From positions 4,578,501-4,642,500 of the forward strand of contig NZ_CP017886.1 of the NCBI RefSeq assembly GCF_001874645.1: 64,000 bases of DNA. The letters are read 5' to 3'. The notes beneath the pieces were generated by a model. The model worked only from the letters and a program-made list of their open reading frames with translations. It made no database searches and was not told where the DNA came from. Below are positions 26,689 to 36,347 of this stretch, in pieces. This DNA comes from Pseudomonas frederiksbergensis (GTDB lineage: Bacteria > Pseudomonadota > Gammaproteobacteria > Pseudomonadales > Pseudomonadaceae). Numbering within the stretch: the stretch's first letter is position 1; every line of letters starts with the position of its first letter. Both the position numbers and the translations under genes were made by a program.

Positions 26689-29600
26689 TTAGTGCCACAA
26701 AACGTTCAGGGCATTTCCCCCTCCGTCGTATCCGAACTCCTTGAGCACCACCGAGCAGGAATCGCAGGGTGGCATGGTGGTGGCGACGTCGACCGATTTG
26801 ATCGTTTGGGTATCGGGGTATTTTTCACGGATCACGCTGATCAATTTACTTTCGCTGTCCAGTGACGTGGGTTTGTGGCTCAGTGCCGGGTAGTAGCTCC
26901 CGACATTTTTAATTGTCGGTGGTATTGCGAGTAGCTTGCCTTGGTCAGTTACGTGAAGTGAGGTGCTGGGAAATACCTCGTTCATATCGATATTGAAATA
27001 GGTCGTTTCGTCCACGTTGATCTGATCCGCCCCCAGATTCCTCTTGAACAATGGCAGATGTCCGGTCGCCCCCTGCGCTCCCGAAACGCTGACGTAAACC
27101 TCCCGTTTTCCGTCGGTTTTGGTCACTTCCGCGTAGGCGATGTTCCTCGGATTGCGCGGGCGCTGTTTACGAGGGATCAGGTCGTGGAGCTTTTTCATCG
27201 TGCTATCGATTCGCAAGGCGCTGTCTGCATTTTTTAGCGTGATGGACGGCTCAAGGAACAACGTATCGAAAATTTCCACTGTTCTTTGACGGAAGGCTTC
27301 TGGTGCTACCTTGCTGCGTGACCAGGTTGTCGCACCGTTCTCCAGTTTGGTGACAATCATTCGGGTCGAGTGATCGAACATCAATGCCTCACTTGGACTC
27401 GTGTCGACCTTCAACCATTTCATGTTGCTGGTCGGGGCGGCAGTCGTTCCGATGGGAATGGCGATTTCATCCATGGTCTTCATCGCGCGTTCAAGTGCGT
27501 CGACGCCGTGGATGCGTGCGATGTTGTTGGCGCTCAGGGAGCCGGTGTACACCCGCTGCAGTTCTGCACCTACGGTGCCAGGGGCCACATCGGCTTTCAA
27601 TAACCGATTCAGCACCAGTGGTTCGCGCAGGTCTTGCCCTTTTAACAGCGTCGCGACGTAGTACTTGTCTGTATTGAGCCGGGTGAAAACATAGGTCGTC
27701 GATTCATCGAGGGACTGCGCCACAATCGCTCCGACTTTGTGCGAATCGTTAGCACCTTCATAAGTGCCCTTGACCATGATGCGTCCGTAAATTCCCTTCT
27801 GGAATTCCAGTGTTGCCGGGATGGTCTTGTTAGGGACTAACCACTTCTTGCTGAAGCCCAGTGTTGTCAGGTCTCCGTCGAACTTCGTCAGGGTGTTCCC
27901 CGATCCCTGATAAACAACCCCGTCAAGGGCCAGAAAACTCTGGTCCTGGCCCGGTCTGGCGTCTGGGGTGGATATCCGGTCGCCGAACCATGGGGCGTAA
28001 TCTTTGGTTTCATCGAACGAGCCGGCAGTAGGGGTGGCGAAGGGTTTTCCATTGACGTAGCTGATAGGGCAGGTGGTCCCCTCTGGTGCACGGCGCGGGC
28101 GGCAGGGGATAAGCTTCAGTGCGGCGCTGTCATCAAACATGCCTACGCGGCGCAGCGTGTCGCCATCCAGTCGATACGGTACGTCGTCGATAAACATCGT
28201 CGTCCGGCCGTCGACTTCCAATACTTCGCGAACCTTGGCTTTTTCCGCCAGTTCCACGGTGATGTGGTGATCGGTTTTCGCCAGGGTCTGGTAGGCAGAC
28301 CGGCCTAACGAAAGGTTGTCACTATTGCTGGCCAGACGCGGTCCATAGGGCTTGGCGGAAATCGGGTCGATCATCCTGAAGTCGGCTGAAGCGGAGCTGC
28401 CGACGTTGCGTACAGGTACGTCGTCAATGCCCTTGATGGACGCCAGATCATCAGTAGCAGCCAATAATCGATAGCGACCTGGATCGGTAATCTGCGGTAG
28501 TCCGTTGACAAAGTCATACCTGCCCGATCGTCCGGCCAGCCTCTCGATTTTTTTTACCGCTGCTCTCAATGCAAATGTGTTCACGCGGTACACACCGCGT
28601 GCAGTCCCTTTGAACAGTGATGGCAAACCATCAATGGGGTTCAGGTTTTGCGCAGAGGACACCAGCAGCTTTCTGGACAACGTGGAAAACTTCGGAAGTG
28701 CGGCTCGATAACCTGATCGTGCCGCCGTAGATGCCAGTTTTGCCGTGCCTGAAACAAACTTTCCAATGGGAAAGGCGAACGAGGCGATGTCGACGAGCAA
28801 ACCAAATATGCCCCATGCTTTTCTATTGGGATCCTCCGAATTCAGATCCTGAATACTGCCGTAGAACGGCAGGAAGTCCTTCACCGAATGAAGCCAATGG
28901 GGGCGCTTGGCCTTGCGCTCCAACTCTGTTTCGGCTCTTGCGGCGTCCAGAAGCTTGTCTTCATCGTAGTAAAAGAATTTTTTTGAAATGAATATGGCTA
29001 CTTCTGAGGCGCGGTTGGAAGAGATAGGTATTGGATAGCCATCAGGGGTAATAGCAGTAAACGCCTCGCCAAATTGATCAATAATGGCGTCACATGAAGC
29101 GTTTTTTTGGGGCTGGCTGCCGGTTTCATGGGCGGCCCAATCGAAGGGAATCCCCTTGGCACGTCGCACTGTAATAGTTTCATCCACATAAACGGCGTCG
29201 ACAGTTTCTGAATTCAGTTTTCCGTTAAGCATGCTGGCCGAAAAGTCTTCGCGTTTTCGAATAATTCCCACCCGAGGTAAACACTCGTAATAAGAAGTTT
29301 TGCCGTTATGACTCATTTCCACAATGAAGCCCATTCGAAGTCTAAGCGGTAGTGTGATGGCGGGCGTTTCATTTTTCAGTGTTCTATCACTGGTCGCTCG
29401 ACGTAAAGTATAGACCTTTACCTCCCCATACTCGATCGCTTGACGATTATCATGAGGAAGTGAAGAAAATAGGCTCTCCAGTACGGTTTGGTACGCGCTT
29501 TTACTTGAAGAAAGGTATGCGTTGAATTGCGATGTAAATAACTTTTCCAAGTCAGGCAACTTACGTTGCTGTACGGCGTCAAGAATCCACTTCGATGTGG

Positions 29601-31383
29601 TAATGACTTCACCGTCTGCATTGATCTGGATCCGGGCGGTCGTTTTGGTTTGTCCGTCCCGCGCTGTCACGAACCACTTCTTGGTGCGAAGCATCCCCGA
29701 CATGTAGACGTCTCTAAAGGAGTAGGTTTTTTCCTTTAGCGTGGGTGTTTGAATGAACCCACCGCTGTTATCGTCTCCGAAATCCTGAATCAACATGCGC
29801 CCGTCAGAGATAAACAACGGGTGTCCGAAAAGTTGCCACATTTCTCCTTCGGCGAGTTCGGTTCTTTTCGGTGGATCTGCGTCGAGTGCCTGGATCGCTT
29901 TTTTCAAAGCGTCAGTGTGTTTTTCAAGTGCTGTCAGTGCTCGTTCTTGTTCCTCATCGCTGTATGTGGAGTCCGCTCGCTCACGAACAACGCCATTGGC
30001 GTTTGCCCAATCGAGAGCAGGAGGAATTCTGCAGCAGGCAATGATCTCGAGCTCTTCTGCGCTGGCCTCGATAGATTGTTGTAGAGGAAAGTCGACCAGT
30101 TGCTGAAAAGACATGTGCCGGACCCGATCAGGCACCCTGGCTTCGGCCAGACTCAGACCATGAACAAAATTGACCCAGACAGCAGAACTTTTATAAGGCA
30201 GATCTGTTGGAATGTCGGTGATGCGGAACTCGGCTGGAAATTGGCTGAGGTACAACCTCGCCATGACAATGGCTTCTTTTTCCGAAACAGCCCGTTTAGA
30301 CGTTAACAAATGCCTTTCAAATTCCGCCCGGATATCCTGATAGCTCTTTCCATAGTTTGAGCGCGATTGCAGATCGTAACCGGCGATACTGTCGGGATAT
30401 TCAATAAGTTGCGATTTGAACCAGATCTGCAACGCGTTGGCTATCACCTTGACGCGAATGTGAGGCGAGCTCTCTTCACCGGGCTTTGCGCCGTACCAAT
30501 CCATCGTTGATAGCAAGTGCTCTCCCAGTTTCCTGGCGTCTGGGCTTTGCAGGACTCTTTTCAGGAAAACAGTTGGCAGCGCACGAACCCTTTCAGGCGT
30601 GGCCGATTCAAGAATGTCATTGGCCAGATGGGTCAGTGGGGATGTGACCCCATCAGGCAGAAACGTTTGGATGGCGTTTTTGATTTTCCCCGACATGAAC
30701 TGAACATGCAGTTCGTCATGAGAATCGGCTGTCGGGACGCCTTGAAACACAACCTGGCGATCTTCGCTGGAAAGAACTCGCTTCAGATCCATTATGTTGA
30801 AATCTTCTTCAAGCCCCAACTTGTAGCTTGCGATCTTTTCTCTAAGGGCGTCGCTGGCGGCTTGATGGTCAGCAGTGTGGGTCGGATCCCACGGCGTCAT
30901 TCCGTAAAATGTGGCAATCCTGGGTACCGAGACAAGGCGGTCATAGCGAATTTGTCCACCCATCAAAGGGACGGACTTTTCAATTTGGGTTTGAAGTCCC
31001 TGCCATGTCGCGTTTCCTGTCAGGGTCAGTTCGGTCTTGTCTGCTCCGTCGCGATTCGATGTTTCGTAGACAAAGGCCTCGTCTTTCAAAGTGACGATCA
31101 AATAGTCCGGCGACACTTTGTTTTTTTGACACAATGTCCGGTAGTCGGAATCCTTGATCAATTGCTGTAACGCACCTTGGCCGGTTTCGTTTTCCTGATC
31201 CAGGGGTGAAAAAGCGCTTGGCCTGAGTAGCGTTTGTGAAAATCGAGATAGCGAACCCACTTCCCTGCGCAAAGCAGTTAATAGCAGTTCATAGTCCTGG
31301 AGTTGACCTGAGTGGGCTTGAGCGGTGGTGGGGGATGAGGTGGTTGGGACGCTTGAATCGCCTTTTGAAGGGGCTGTTTGCAT
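26689..31383 (-). CDS. giant toxin-like protein with C-terminal deaminase domain
   Basis: A 1564-residue protein. Most of it resembles the very large pseudomonad dermonecrotic-toxin-like proteins (DUF6543 type; recalled, not searched): no signal peptide, a region near residues 856-905 rich in small hydrophobics (FGLLVDIASFAFPIGKF) that may enter membranes. The last about 60 residues look like a deaminase toxin tip of the polymorphic-toxin kind: D-S-E at 1509-1511 (LDSESKLISVIREKY) followed by the zinc-ligand pair in TTMPPCDSC (Cys1540, Cys1543). Members of the related deaminase family carry DSE.K in place of HAE. ATG 31383 is chosen for the AGGAAAA RBS about 10 bases upstream; a 57-codon in-frame extension is low-complexity and unlikely. 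GC is visibly lower than the neighbours. No secretion or immunity gene is adjacent. Activity is inferred only. Confidence 0.82.
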   Translation of the reverse strand: MQTAPSKGDSSVPTTSSPTTAQAHSGQLQDYELLLTALRREVGSLSRFSQTLLRPSAFSPLDQENETGQGALQQLIKDSDYRTLCQKNKVSPDYLIVTLKDEAFVYETSNRDGADKTELTLTGNATWQGLQTQIEKSVPLMGGQIRYDRLVSVPRIATFYGMTPWDPTHTADHQAASDALREKIASYKLGLEEDFNIMDLKRVLSSEDRQVVFQGVPTADSHDELHVQFMSGKIKNAIQTFLPDGVTSPLTHLANDILESATPERVRALPTVFLKRVLQSPDARKLGEHLLSTMDWYGAKPGEESSPHIRVKVIANALQIWFKSQLIEYPDSIAGYDLQSRSNYGKSYQDIRAEFERHLLTSKRAVSEKEAIVMARLYLSQFPAEFRITDIPTDLPYKSSAVWVNFVHGLSLAEARVPDRVRHMSFQQLVDFPLQQSIEASAEELEIIACCRIPPALDWANANGVVRERADSTYSDEEQERALTALEKHTDALKKAIQALDADPPKRTELAEGEMWQLFGHPLFISDGRMLIQDFGDDNSGGFIQTPTLKEKTYSFRDVYMSGMLRTKKWFVTARDGQTKTTARIQINADGEVITTSKWILDAVQQRKLPDLEKLFTSQFNAYLSSSKSAYQTVLESLFSSLPHDNRQAIEYGEVKVYTLRRATSDRTLKNETPAITLPLRLRMGFIVEMSHNGKTSYYECLPRVGIIRKREDFSASMLNGKLNSETVDAVYVDETITVRRAKGIPFDWAAHETGSQPQKNASCDAIIDQFGEAFTAITPDGYPIPISSNRASEVAIFISKKFFYYDEDKLLDAARAETELERKAKRPHWLHSVKDFLPFYGSIQDLNSEDPNRKAWGIFGLLVDIASFAFPIGKFVSGTAKLASTAARSGYRAALPKFSTLSRKLLVSSAQNLNPIDGLPSLFKGTARGVYRVNTFALRAAVKKIERLAGRSGRYDFVNGLPQITDPGRYRLLAATDDLASIKGIDDVPVRNVGSSASADFRMIDPISAKPYGPRLASNSDNLSLGRSAYQTLAKTDHHITVELAEKAKVREVLEVDGRTTMFIDDVPYRLDGDTLRRVGMFDDSAALKLIPCRPRRAPEGTTCPISYVNGKPFATPTAGSFDETKDYAPWFGDRISTPDARPGQDQSFLALDGVVYQGSGNTLTKFDGDLTTLGFSKKWLVPNKTIPATLEFQKGIYGRIMVKGTYEGANDSHKVGAIVAQSLDESTTYVFTRLNTDKYYVATLLKGQDLREPLVLNRLLKADVAPGTVGAELQRVYTGSLSANNIARIHGVDALERAMKTMDEIAIPIGTTAAPTSNMKWLKVDTSPSEALMFDHSTRMIVTKLENGATTWSRSKVAPEAFRQRTVEIFDTLFLEPSITLKNADSALRIDSTMKKLHDLIPRKQRPRNPRNIAYAEVTKTDGKREVYVSVSGAQGATGHLPLFKRNLGADQINVDETTYFNIDMNEVFPSTSLHVTDQGKLLAIPPTIKNVGSYYPALSHKPTSLDSESKLISVIREKYPDTQTIKSVDVATTMPPCDSCSVVLKEFGYDGGGNALNVLWH

Positions 31384-31638
31384 GATACGGCTTTTCCTGT
31401 GTTGTTTCGGGTGCTTCCCTGTGGGTCTACAGGGGTGATGGCTACCGATTACAACGAGCTTGGATGGAGGCCGTGCGGTATATGTATATCGAGGGGATCG
31501 AAGGGTGTTTTTATTTATTATTGCGGGCACTTGCTGGAGACCGCAGGTTCTCACTTGCAGGGACGTAGAACGCCCCCTAGTCTAGCGGTAGCGAGTTCGT
31601 CCGGATCGCGATTGAGCAGTACTAAATCAAGGGACCTC

Positions 31639-34098
31639 ATGAATCAAGCGCGGACTCTCGGAACGCCACGGTTGTTGGGCATCGTCTGGCCATTTATCGC
31701 CGTCGTGTTATTTCAGGCCCTGTTGGGCGGCGTCAGCCTGTACGTTTTGTCGGCGGTTCGCGGCTACGTTGCCGGAGAAAGTCTGTGGTCCAAGGGTCAG
31801 AAAGACGCTATCTATTACCTCAATCTCTACGCTGACAGTCGCGACGAGTCGATTTTCCTCAAGTACCAGAATGCTATTTCAGTTCCCCAGGGCGGGCATG
31901 AACTGCGGGTCGCGCTGGATCATCAACCGCCTGATCTTGAGGCCGCCAGGCGGGGTATCCTCAAGGGTGGTAACCATCCCGATGACGTTTCAAGCCTGAT
32001 TTGGCTGTACCTGAACTTCCGGCATTTCAGTTACCTGGAAACCGCTATCGATCGCTGGACCGTGGGTGATGCTTACCTGGTGCAGCTCGATAACGTCGCC
32101 CTTGAAATGCATCGGCGCATTGCCAGCGACCGGGCGAGCGACGCCGACATTCAGCGCTGGAAAGCCCGAATATTTGCCATCAACGAAGAGGTGACACCCG
32201 CCGCCAAAGCCTTCAGCGACGCATTGGGCGAGGGGTCGCGGCTGATTCTGCGGTTGTTGCTGTTCACCAACCTGGCCACGGCGTTGGGGTTGATTGCCTT
32301 GGCACTCTTGCGGACCCATAAGCTTCTGGCGCAACGCCACGCGTTTGCCAATGCCTTGCAACTGGAAAAGGAACGCGCGCAAATCACCTTGCAGTCTATT
32401 GGCGATGGCGTGATCACCACCGACGTTGAAGGCGCCATCGCTTACATGAACCCGGCAGCCGAGGAATTGACTCACTGGAAGGCTGAACAGGCGATCGGGC
32501 TGCCGCTGGCGGCATTGTTCAATCTACTGGATGAAAATGCCCAGGCGGATGGCTTTACACTGATCGAGCATATTCTCAGTGGCCAGCTCAGCGGCGGCAG
32601 TGAGCATTCCAAGCTGATTCAGAGGCTGGATGGCAGCACGGTTTCGGTCACGCTGGTGGGGGCGCCGATTCGCAATGCCGGCAAAGTCAGTGGCACGGTG
32701 CTGGTGTTGCATGACATGACCCAGGAACGGCAGTACATCGCCAATCTTTCCTGGCAGGCCACCCACGACGCGCTAACCGGGCTGGCCAACCGCCGCGAAT
32801 TCGAATATCGCCTGGAGCAGGCGCTGCACAACCTGACGCGCCAACCTGGCCGACATGCCTTGATGTTCCTCGATCTGGATCAATTCAAACTGGTCAACGA
32901 CACCTGCGGACATGCTGCGGGTGATGAGCTGTTGCGGCATATCTGTGCGCTGTTGCAGTCGGGTTTGCGCGAAGGTGACACCTTGGCCCGATTGGGGGGT
33001 GACGAGTTCGGCATTCTGTTGGAAAACTGCTCGCCGGAAGCCTCGGAGAAAATCGCCGAGGGCCTGCGTCAGACAGTGCAAAACCTGCATTTTGTCTGGA
33101 AAGACCGGCCGTTCGTGACCACCGTAAGCATTGGCCTGGTGCACATCATTCAAACCCCGAACACTCTCGAAGCCTCGTTGCGTGCCGCAGACATGGCTTG
33201 CTACATGGCCAAGGAAAAGGGCCGCAACCGGGTGCAGGTCTATCATGCTGACGATTCCGAGTTGTCCCTGCGCTTTGGCGAGATGGCCTGGATCCAGCGC
33301 CTGCACATGGCGCTCGAAGAGAACCGTTTCTGCCTGTACTCACAGGAAATCGCTGCGCTGGGGCATACAGAACGGGGCGGTGGGCATATCGAAATCCTGC
33401 TGCGTCTGCATGACGAAGCCGGGCGGATGATTCTGCCGGACAGTTTCATTCCTGCTGCCGAGCGTTATGGCCTGATGACGTCCCTGGATCGTTGGGTGGT
33501 CGAGAATGTTTTCAGGATCATTGCGCAGGGCATCGCGCAGGAGCGCAAAGGGCCGTTGGCCATGTGCGCGATCAATCTGTCTGGCATTACCATCGGAGAT
33601 GAGGCTTTTCTGCACTTCCTGCGTGAGAAGTTCACGACCTATGCCATCCCGCCTGAAATGATTTGTTTTGAAATCACTGAAACCAGCGCGATTTCCAATT
33701 TGGCCAGTGCAATAAAATTTATTAATGAACTCAAAGGGTTAGGTTGCCATTTTTCGTTGGATGACTTTTGTGCCGGTATGTCCTCATTCGCTTATCTGAA
33801 ACATTTACCTGTAGACTTCTTGAAGATCGACGGGAGTTTCGTAAAGGATATGCTGGACGACCCGATTAACCGTGCAATGGTCGAAGTGATCAATCACATC
33901 GGTCATGTCATGGGTAAGCGCACCATTGCCGAGTTTGTTGAAACGCCCCAGATCGAGCAGGCATTGCTGGAGATCGGGGTGGATTACGCTCAAGGGTATG
34001 TCATTGAGCGCCCGCAATTGTTTACCTGTGACAGCCTGCAATGTCGGCCCGCCAGACCGCAGCCTCTGTTATTCAAGGCGCCTGGCACGTTCCGTTGA
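31639..34098 (+). CDS. membrane GGDEF-EAL protein with PAS domain
   Basis: An 819-residue c-di-GMP enzyme: helix 1 (about 12-37), a periplasmic sensor region (about 38-199), helix 2 (about 200-225), a PAS-like domain (about 240-360, VITTDVEGAIAYMNPAAEEL), a GGDEF domain with intact GGDEF at 453-457, and an EAL domain from about 570. The EAL motif itself reads EIL (585-587), while EITETSA, the DD of SLDDFCAG, LKIDGSF and EFVET are retained. So cyclase function is likely and phosphodiesterase function is plausible but not certain. The architecture is like RbdA. ATG 31639 is preceded by GGGACC. Divergent from the toxin gene, separated by 255 bases. Confidence 0.9.
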   Translation: MNQARTLGTPRLLGIVWPFIAVVLFQALLGGVSLYVLSAVRGYVAGESLWSKGQKDAIYYLNLYADSRDESIFLKYQNAISVPQGGHELRVALDHQPPDLEAARRGILKGGNHPDDVSSLIWLYLNFRHFSYLETAIDRWTVGDAYLVQLDNVALEMHRRIASDRASDADIQRWKARIFAINEEVTPAAKAFSDALGEGSRLILRLLLFTNLATALGLIALALLRTHKLLAQRHAFANALQLEKERAQITLQSIGDGVITTDVEGAIAYMNPAAEELTHWKAEQAIGLPLAALFNLLDENAQADGFTLIEHILSGQLSGGSEHSKLIQRLDGSTVSVTLVGAPIRNAGKVSGTVLVLHDMTQERQYIANLSWQATHDALTGLANRREFEYRLEQALHNLTRQPGRHALMFLDLDQFKLVNDTCGHAAGDELLRHICALLQSGLREGDTLARLGGDEFGILLENCSPEASEKIAEGLRQTVQNLHFVWKDRPFVTTVSIGLVHIIQTPNTLEASLRAADMACYMAKEKGRNRVQVYHADDSELSLRFGEMAWIQRLHMALEENRFCLYSQEIAALGHTERGGGHIEILLRLHDEAGRMILPDSFIPAAERYGLMTSLDRWVVENVFRIIAQGIAQERKGPLAMCAINLSGITIGDEAFLHFLREKFTTYAIPPEMICFEITETSAISNLASAIKFINELKGLGCHFSLDDFCAGMSSFAYLKHLPVDFLKIDGSFVKDMLDDPINRAMVEVINHIGHVMGKRTIAEFVETPQIEQALLEIGVDYAQGYVIERPQLFTCDSLQCRPARPQPLLFKAPGTFR

Positions 34099-34143
34099 AA
34101 TCTCTTGCTGATCCGTACAATCACAATCAAAAGGAGTGCGACA

Positions 34144-34938
34144 GTGATCGATACATTCAACAGATCCGGCCCGCTTATGGAAGCCGCAAGTTACCCAGCC
34201 TGGGCTCAGCAACTGATCCAGGATTGCAGCGAGAGCAAGCGTCGGGTTGTCGAACATGAACTGTATCAGCGGATGCGTGACAACAAACTCAGTGCAAGGA
34301 CCATGCGTCAGTACCTGATTGGTGGCTGGCCGGTCGTTGAACAGTTCGCGTTGTACATGGCGCAAAACCTGACGAAGACCCGCTTTGCCCGCCATCCCGG
34401 CGAGGACATGGCGCGTCGCTGGCTGATGCGCAACATTCGGGTTGAACTTAATCATGCTGATTATTGGGTGCACTGGAGTCGCGCGCATGGCGTGAGCCTG
34501 GAGGATTTGCAGGCACAGCAGGTTGCACCTGAGCTTCATGCGTTGAGTCATTGGTGTTGGCATACCAGCTCGTCGGATTCGCTGATTGTTGCCATTGCGG
34601 CGACCAACTATGCCATTGAAGGGGCAACCGGGGAGTGGTCGGCGCTGGTGTGTTCCAGTGGGGTCTATGCGGCTGCGTTCCCTGAAGAAGACCGCAAGCG
34701 CGCGATGAAGTGGCTGAAAATGCACGCTCAGTACGATGATGCCCATCCGTGGGAAGCCCTGGAAATCATCTGCACGCTGGCGGGTCTGAACCCCAGCAAA
34801 TCCCTGCAAGCTGAACTGCGTCAGGCGGTCTGCAAGAGCTACGACTATATGTTCCTGTTCCTGGAGCGCTGCATGCAACTGGAGTACTCGGAAAGGGTTC
34901 CGGTAGCCCGGGAGCGGATGGTGCTGGTCGAAAGCTAA
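34144..34938 (+). CDS. TenA/heme-oxygenase-like fold protein
   Basis: A 264-residue all-helical protein of the TenA/PqqC-like superfamily: LYQRMRDNKLSARTMRQYLI, then IRVELNHADYWVHW (about residues 101-114), AATNYAIEGATGEWS and MHAQYDDAHPWEALE. The E..H and D..H pairs resemble the metal ligands of iron-containing heme-oxygenase-like enzymes, so a di-iron oxidase is a possible alternative to a thiaminase-like role. The GTG 34144 start is favoured by AAGGAG at 34131-34136. It begins 45 bases after the GGDEF-EAL gene and is probably cotranscribed; its stop touches REP copy 6. Confidence 0.8.
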   Translation: MIDTFNRSGPLMEAASYPAWAQQLIQDCSESKRRVVEHELYQRMRDNKLSARTMRQYLIGGWPVVEQFALYMAQNLTKTRFARHPGEDMARRWLMRNIRVELNHADYWVHWSRAHGVSLEDLQAQQVAPELHALSHWCWHTSSSDSLIVAIAATNYAIEGATGEWSALVCSSGVYAAAFPEEDRKRAMKWLKMHAQYDDAHPWEALEIICTLAGLNPSKSLQAELRQAVCKSYDYMFLFLERCMQLEYSERVPVARERMVLVES

Positions 34939-35028
34939 AAGATCGCAGCCTGGCGGCAGCTCCTACATTCGGTGGGGTGTCATGACAGGCCGCAGCCTGT
35001 AGGAGCTGCCGGAGGCTGCGATTTTTTC
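34937..35028. repeat. REP/REPIN-type inverted repeat, copy 6
   Basis: AAAAGATCGCAGCCTGGCGG + CAGCTCCTAC and, after a 38-base spacer, GTAGGAGCTGCCGGAGGCTG + CGATTTTTTC. It starts at the stop codon of the TenA-like gene and fills the gap between two converging genes. Confidence 0.85.
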
Positions 35029-35049
35029 AGGAACACTTGAGTTCAAGGC

Positions 35050-35976
35050 TCAACCCGCCATCGCCAACCGGTTACGCCCTTCGCGCTTGGCCACATACAA
35101 CGCACTGTCGGCACGCCGTAACAGGCTATCTGCGGACTCACCCGGCAGCAGCGTCGAGCATCCGAGGCTGACCGTCAAGCCGACCGGCGTCCCATCCGCC
35201 GAATACTCCTCGGCTTGCGCGGCGTAGCGCAGGCGTTCGCCTATCATCGCAGCGGCTTCGCGGCTGGTGTTGGAAAGCAGAATCAGAAACTCTTCTCCGC
35301 CAAAGCGAAAGACCATGTCTACGTTGCGCAACTGGTTTTTGATCGAGGTTGCGACAGCCTTCAACACGTCATCGCCGGCACTGTGACCGTAGTTGTCATT
35401 GATCTGTTTGAAGTGATCGATATCGAGCATCAACAACGACAGCGGCTGCATGTGCCGCCGGGCCATGTCGATCTCCCGTTGCAGGGTCTGATCCATGGCA
35501 ATGCGGTTACCAGTGCCTGTCAGTGGGTCGCGCAGTGCACTTTGCGTGGCTGCTCGATAGAGCAGGGCGTTGCGCATCGGGAAGAGCAGGGTGGATAGCA
35601 GGGATTCGAGGTTGCCCTGATCCTTTTCGTTGAAGCGCTGATTACGGCGGAACACCAGCTCGCCCAGGTGTGTGCCTTCGTGGCTCAGGTTGTAGCTCAC
35701 CGAGTGATGTCCGCGCTGACCGAACTCCAAGCGTAGATCGCTGGTCTTGTGCTGATAGTTCAAGGCGTCCAGTGGGACAAGGCGCTGAACTTCGCGGAAA
35801 AACAGTCCCAGAATGCGCTGCGGCTCAAGGCTGGTTTGCAGTTGCAGGCCCATTTGCCGGCGCAAATGACCGAGACTGGCGGGGCGCTCCAGGAGGGGAG
35901 GCAGTTGGCCAAAGCCCAGTCGCTGCATTTTGGCGCTATCGAAGTCAATTGCGTTGGTCTGGGTTGGAGATTTCAT
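35050..35976 (-). CDS. diguanylate cyclase
   Basis: A 308-residue protein with an N-terminal region of about 140 residues (GAF-like, beginning PPLLERPASLGHLRRQMGLQ) and a GGDEF domain starting at about 150. The catalytic motif is GGEEF at 226-230. The inhibitory site RxxD is RNVD at 217-220, exactly five residues before, so product inhibition by c-di-GMP is expected. No transmembrane helix, so it is cytoplasmic. The start follows GGGGCTCAC; ATG 35976 gives the full N-terminal region. Convergent with the TenA-like gene. Confidence 0.9.
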   Translation of the reverse strand: MKSPTQTNAIDFDSAKMQRLGFGQLPPLLERPASLGHLRRQMGLQLQTSLEPQRILGLFFREVQRLVPLDALNYQHKTSDLRLEFGQRGHHSVSYNLSHEGTHLGELVFRRNQRFNEKDQGNLESLLSTLLFPMRNALLYRAATQSALRDPLTGTGNRIAMDQTLQREIDMARRHMQPLSLLMLDIDHFKQINDNYGHSAGDDVLKAVATSIKNQLRNVDMVFRFGGEEFLILLSNTSREAAAMIGERLRYAAQAEEYSADGTPVGLTVSLGCSTLLPGESADSLLRRADSALYVAKREGRNRLAMAG

Positions 35977-36347
35977 ATGGCGTGAGCCCCTAAGCAGGAA
36001 TGCTGTCTTACAGGCTGGGTGAGAGCGGCTTTGGGCTGCGCGTCATACTGGTCCATCAGTCCCGTAGGACATGTGGCTAGATTTTAGTCCGCTTTGTCGA
36101 GCAAAAGTAAGCTCGACATGGCGCTGCCCGATCGCTAACACGCTGCGTGTTTAAACAGGGTTAGAGCGAAAGTCATGCCATTCGGTTCAGTTTTAAAAAA
36201 AAGCGTTCCAGATCAACTTGTTGGGTTGTATGGTCGTTAATGATGGCTGATGTGGCGGCATTTGTTTGACTTCAAGTGGACGCTTGAAGGGGGTGAAGAG
36301 CGTACCGCGACGGTATGCCGTCGCGGCAGCGGGGCGTAGCGAAGTGC
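35977..36347. other. intergenic region between GGDEF and SDR genes (both minus strand)
   Basis: 371 bases with no credible gene. It holds the promoter region for the diguanylate cyclase, a palindrome TGTCGAGC(8 bases)GCTCGACA at 36095-36118 that could be a regulator site, and a stem CCGCGACGG(TAT)(G)CCGTCGCGG near 36305-36327 that follows the SDR stop on the minus strand and lacks a T-tract. The A-run around 36193-36206 is unusual for this genome. No RNA gene is recognised. Confidence 0.5.

Noticed and set aside
26689..26700. Possible small immunity gene between ABC transporter and toxin
   Set aside because: Only one base separates the two stop codons, so there is no room.
31384..31554. 57-codon in-frame extension of the giant toxin gene
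   Set aside because: Overlaps the divergent promoter region, no RBS; ATG 31383 has AGGAAAA at good distance.
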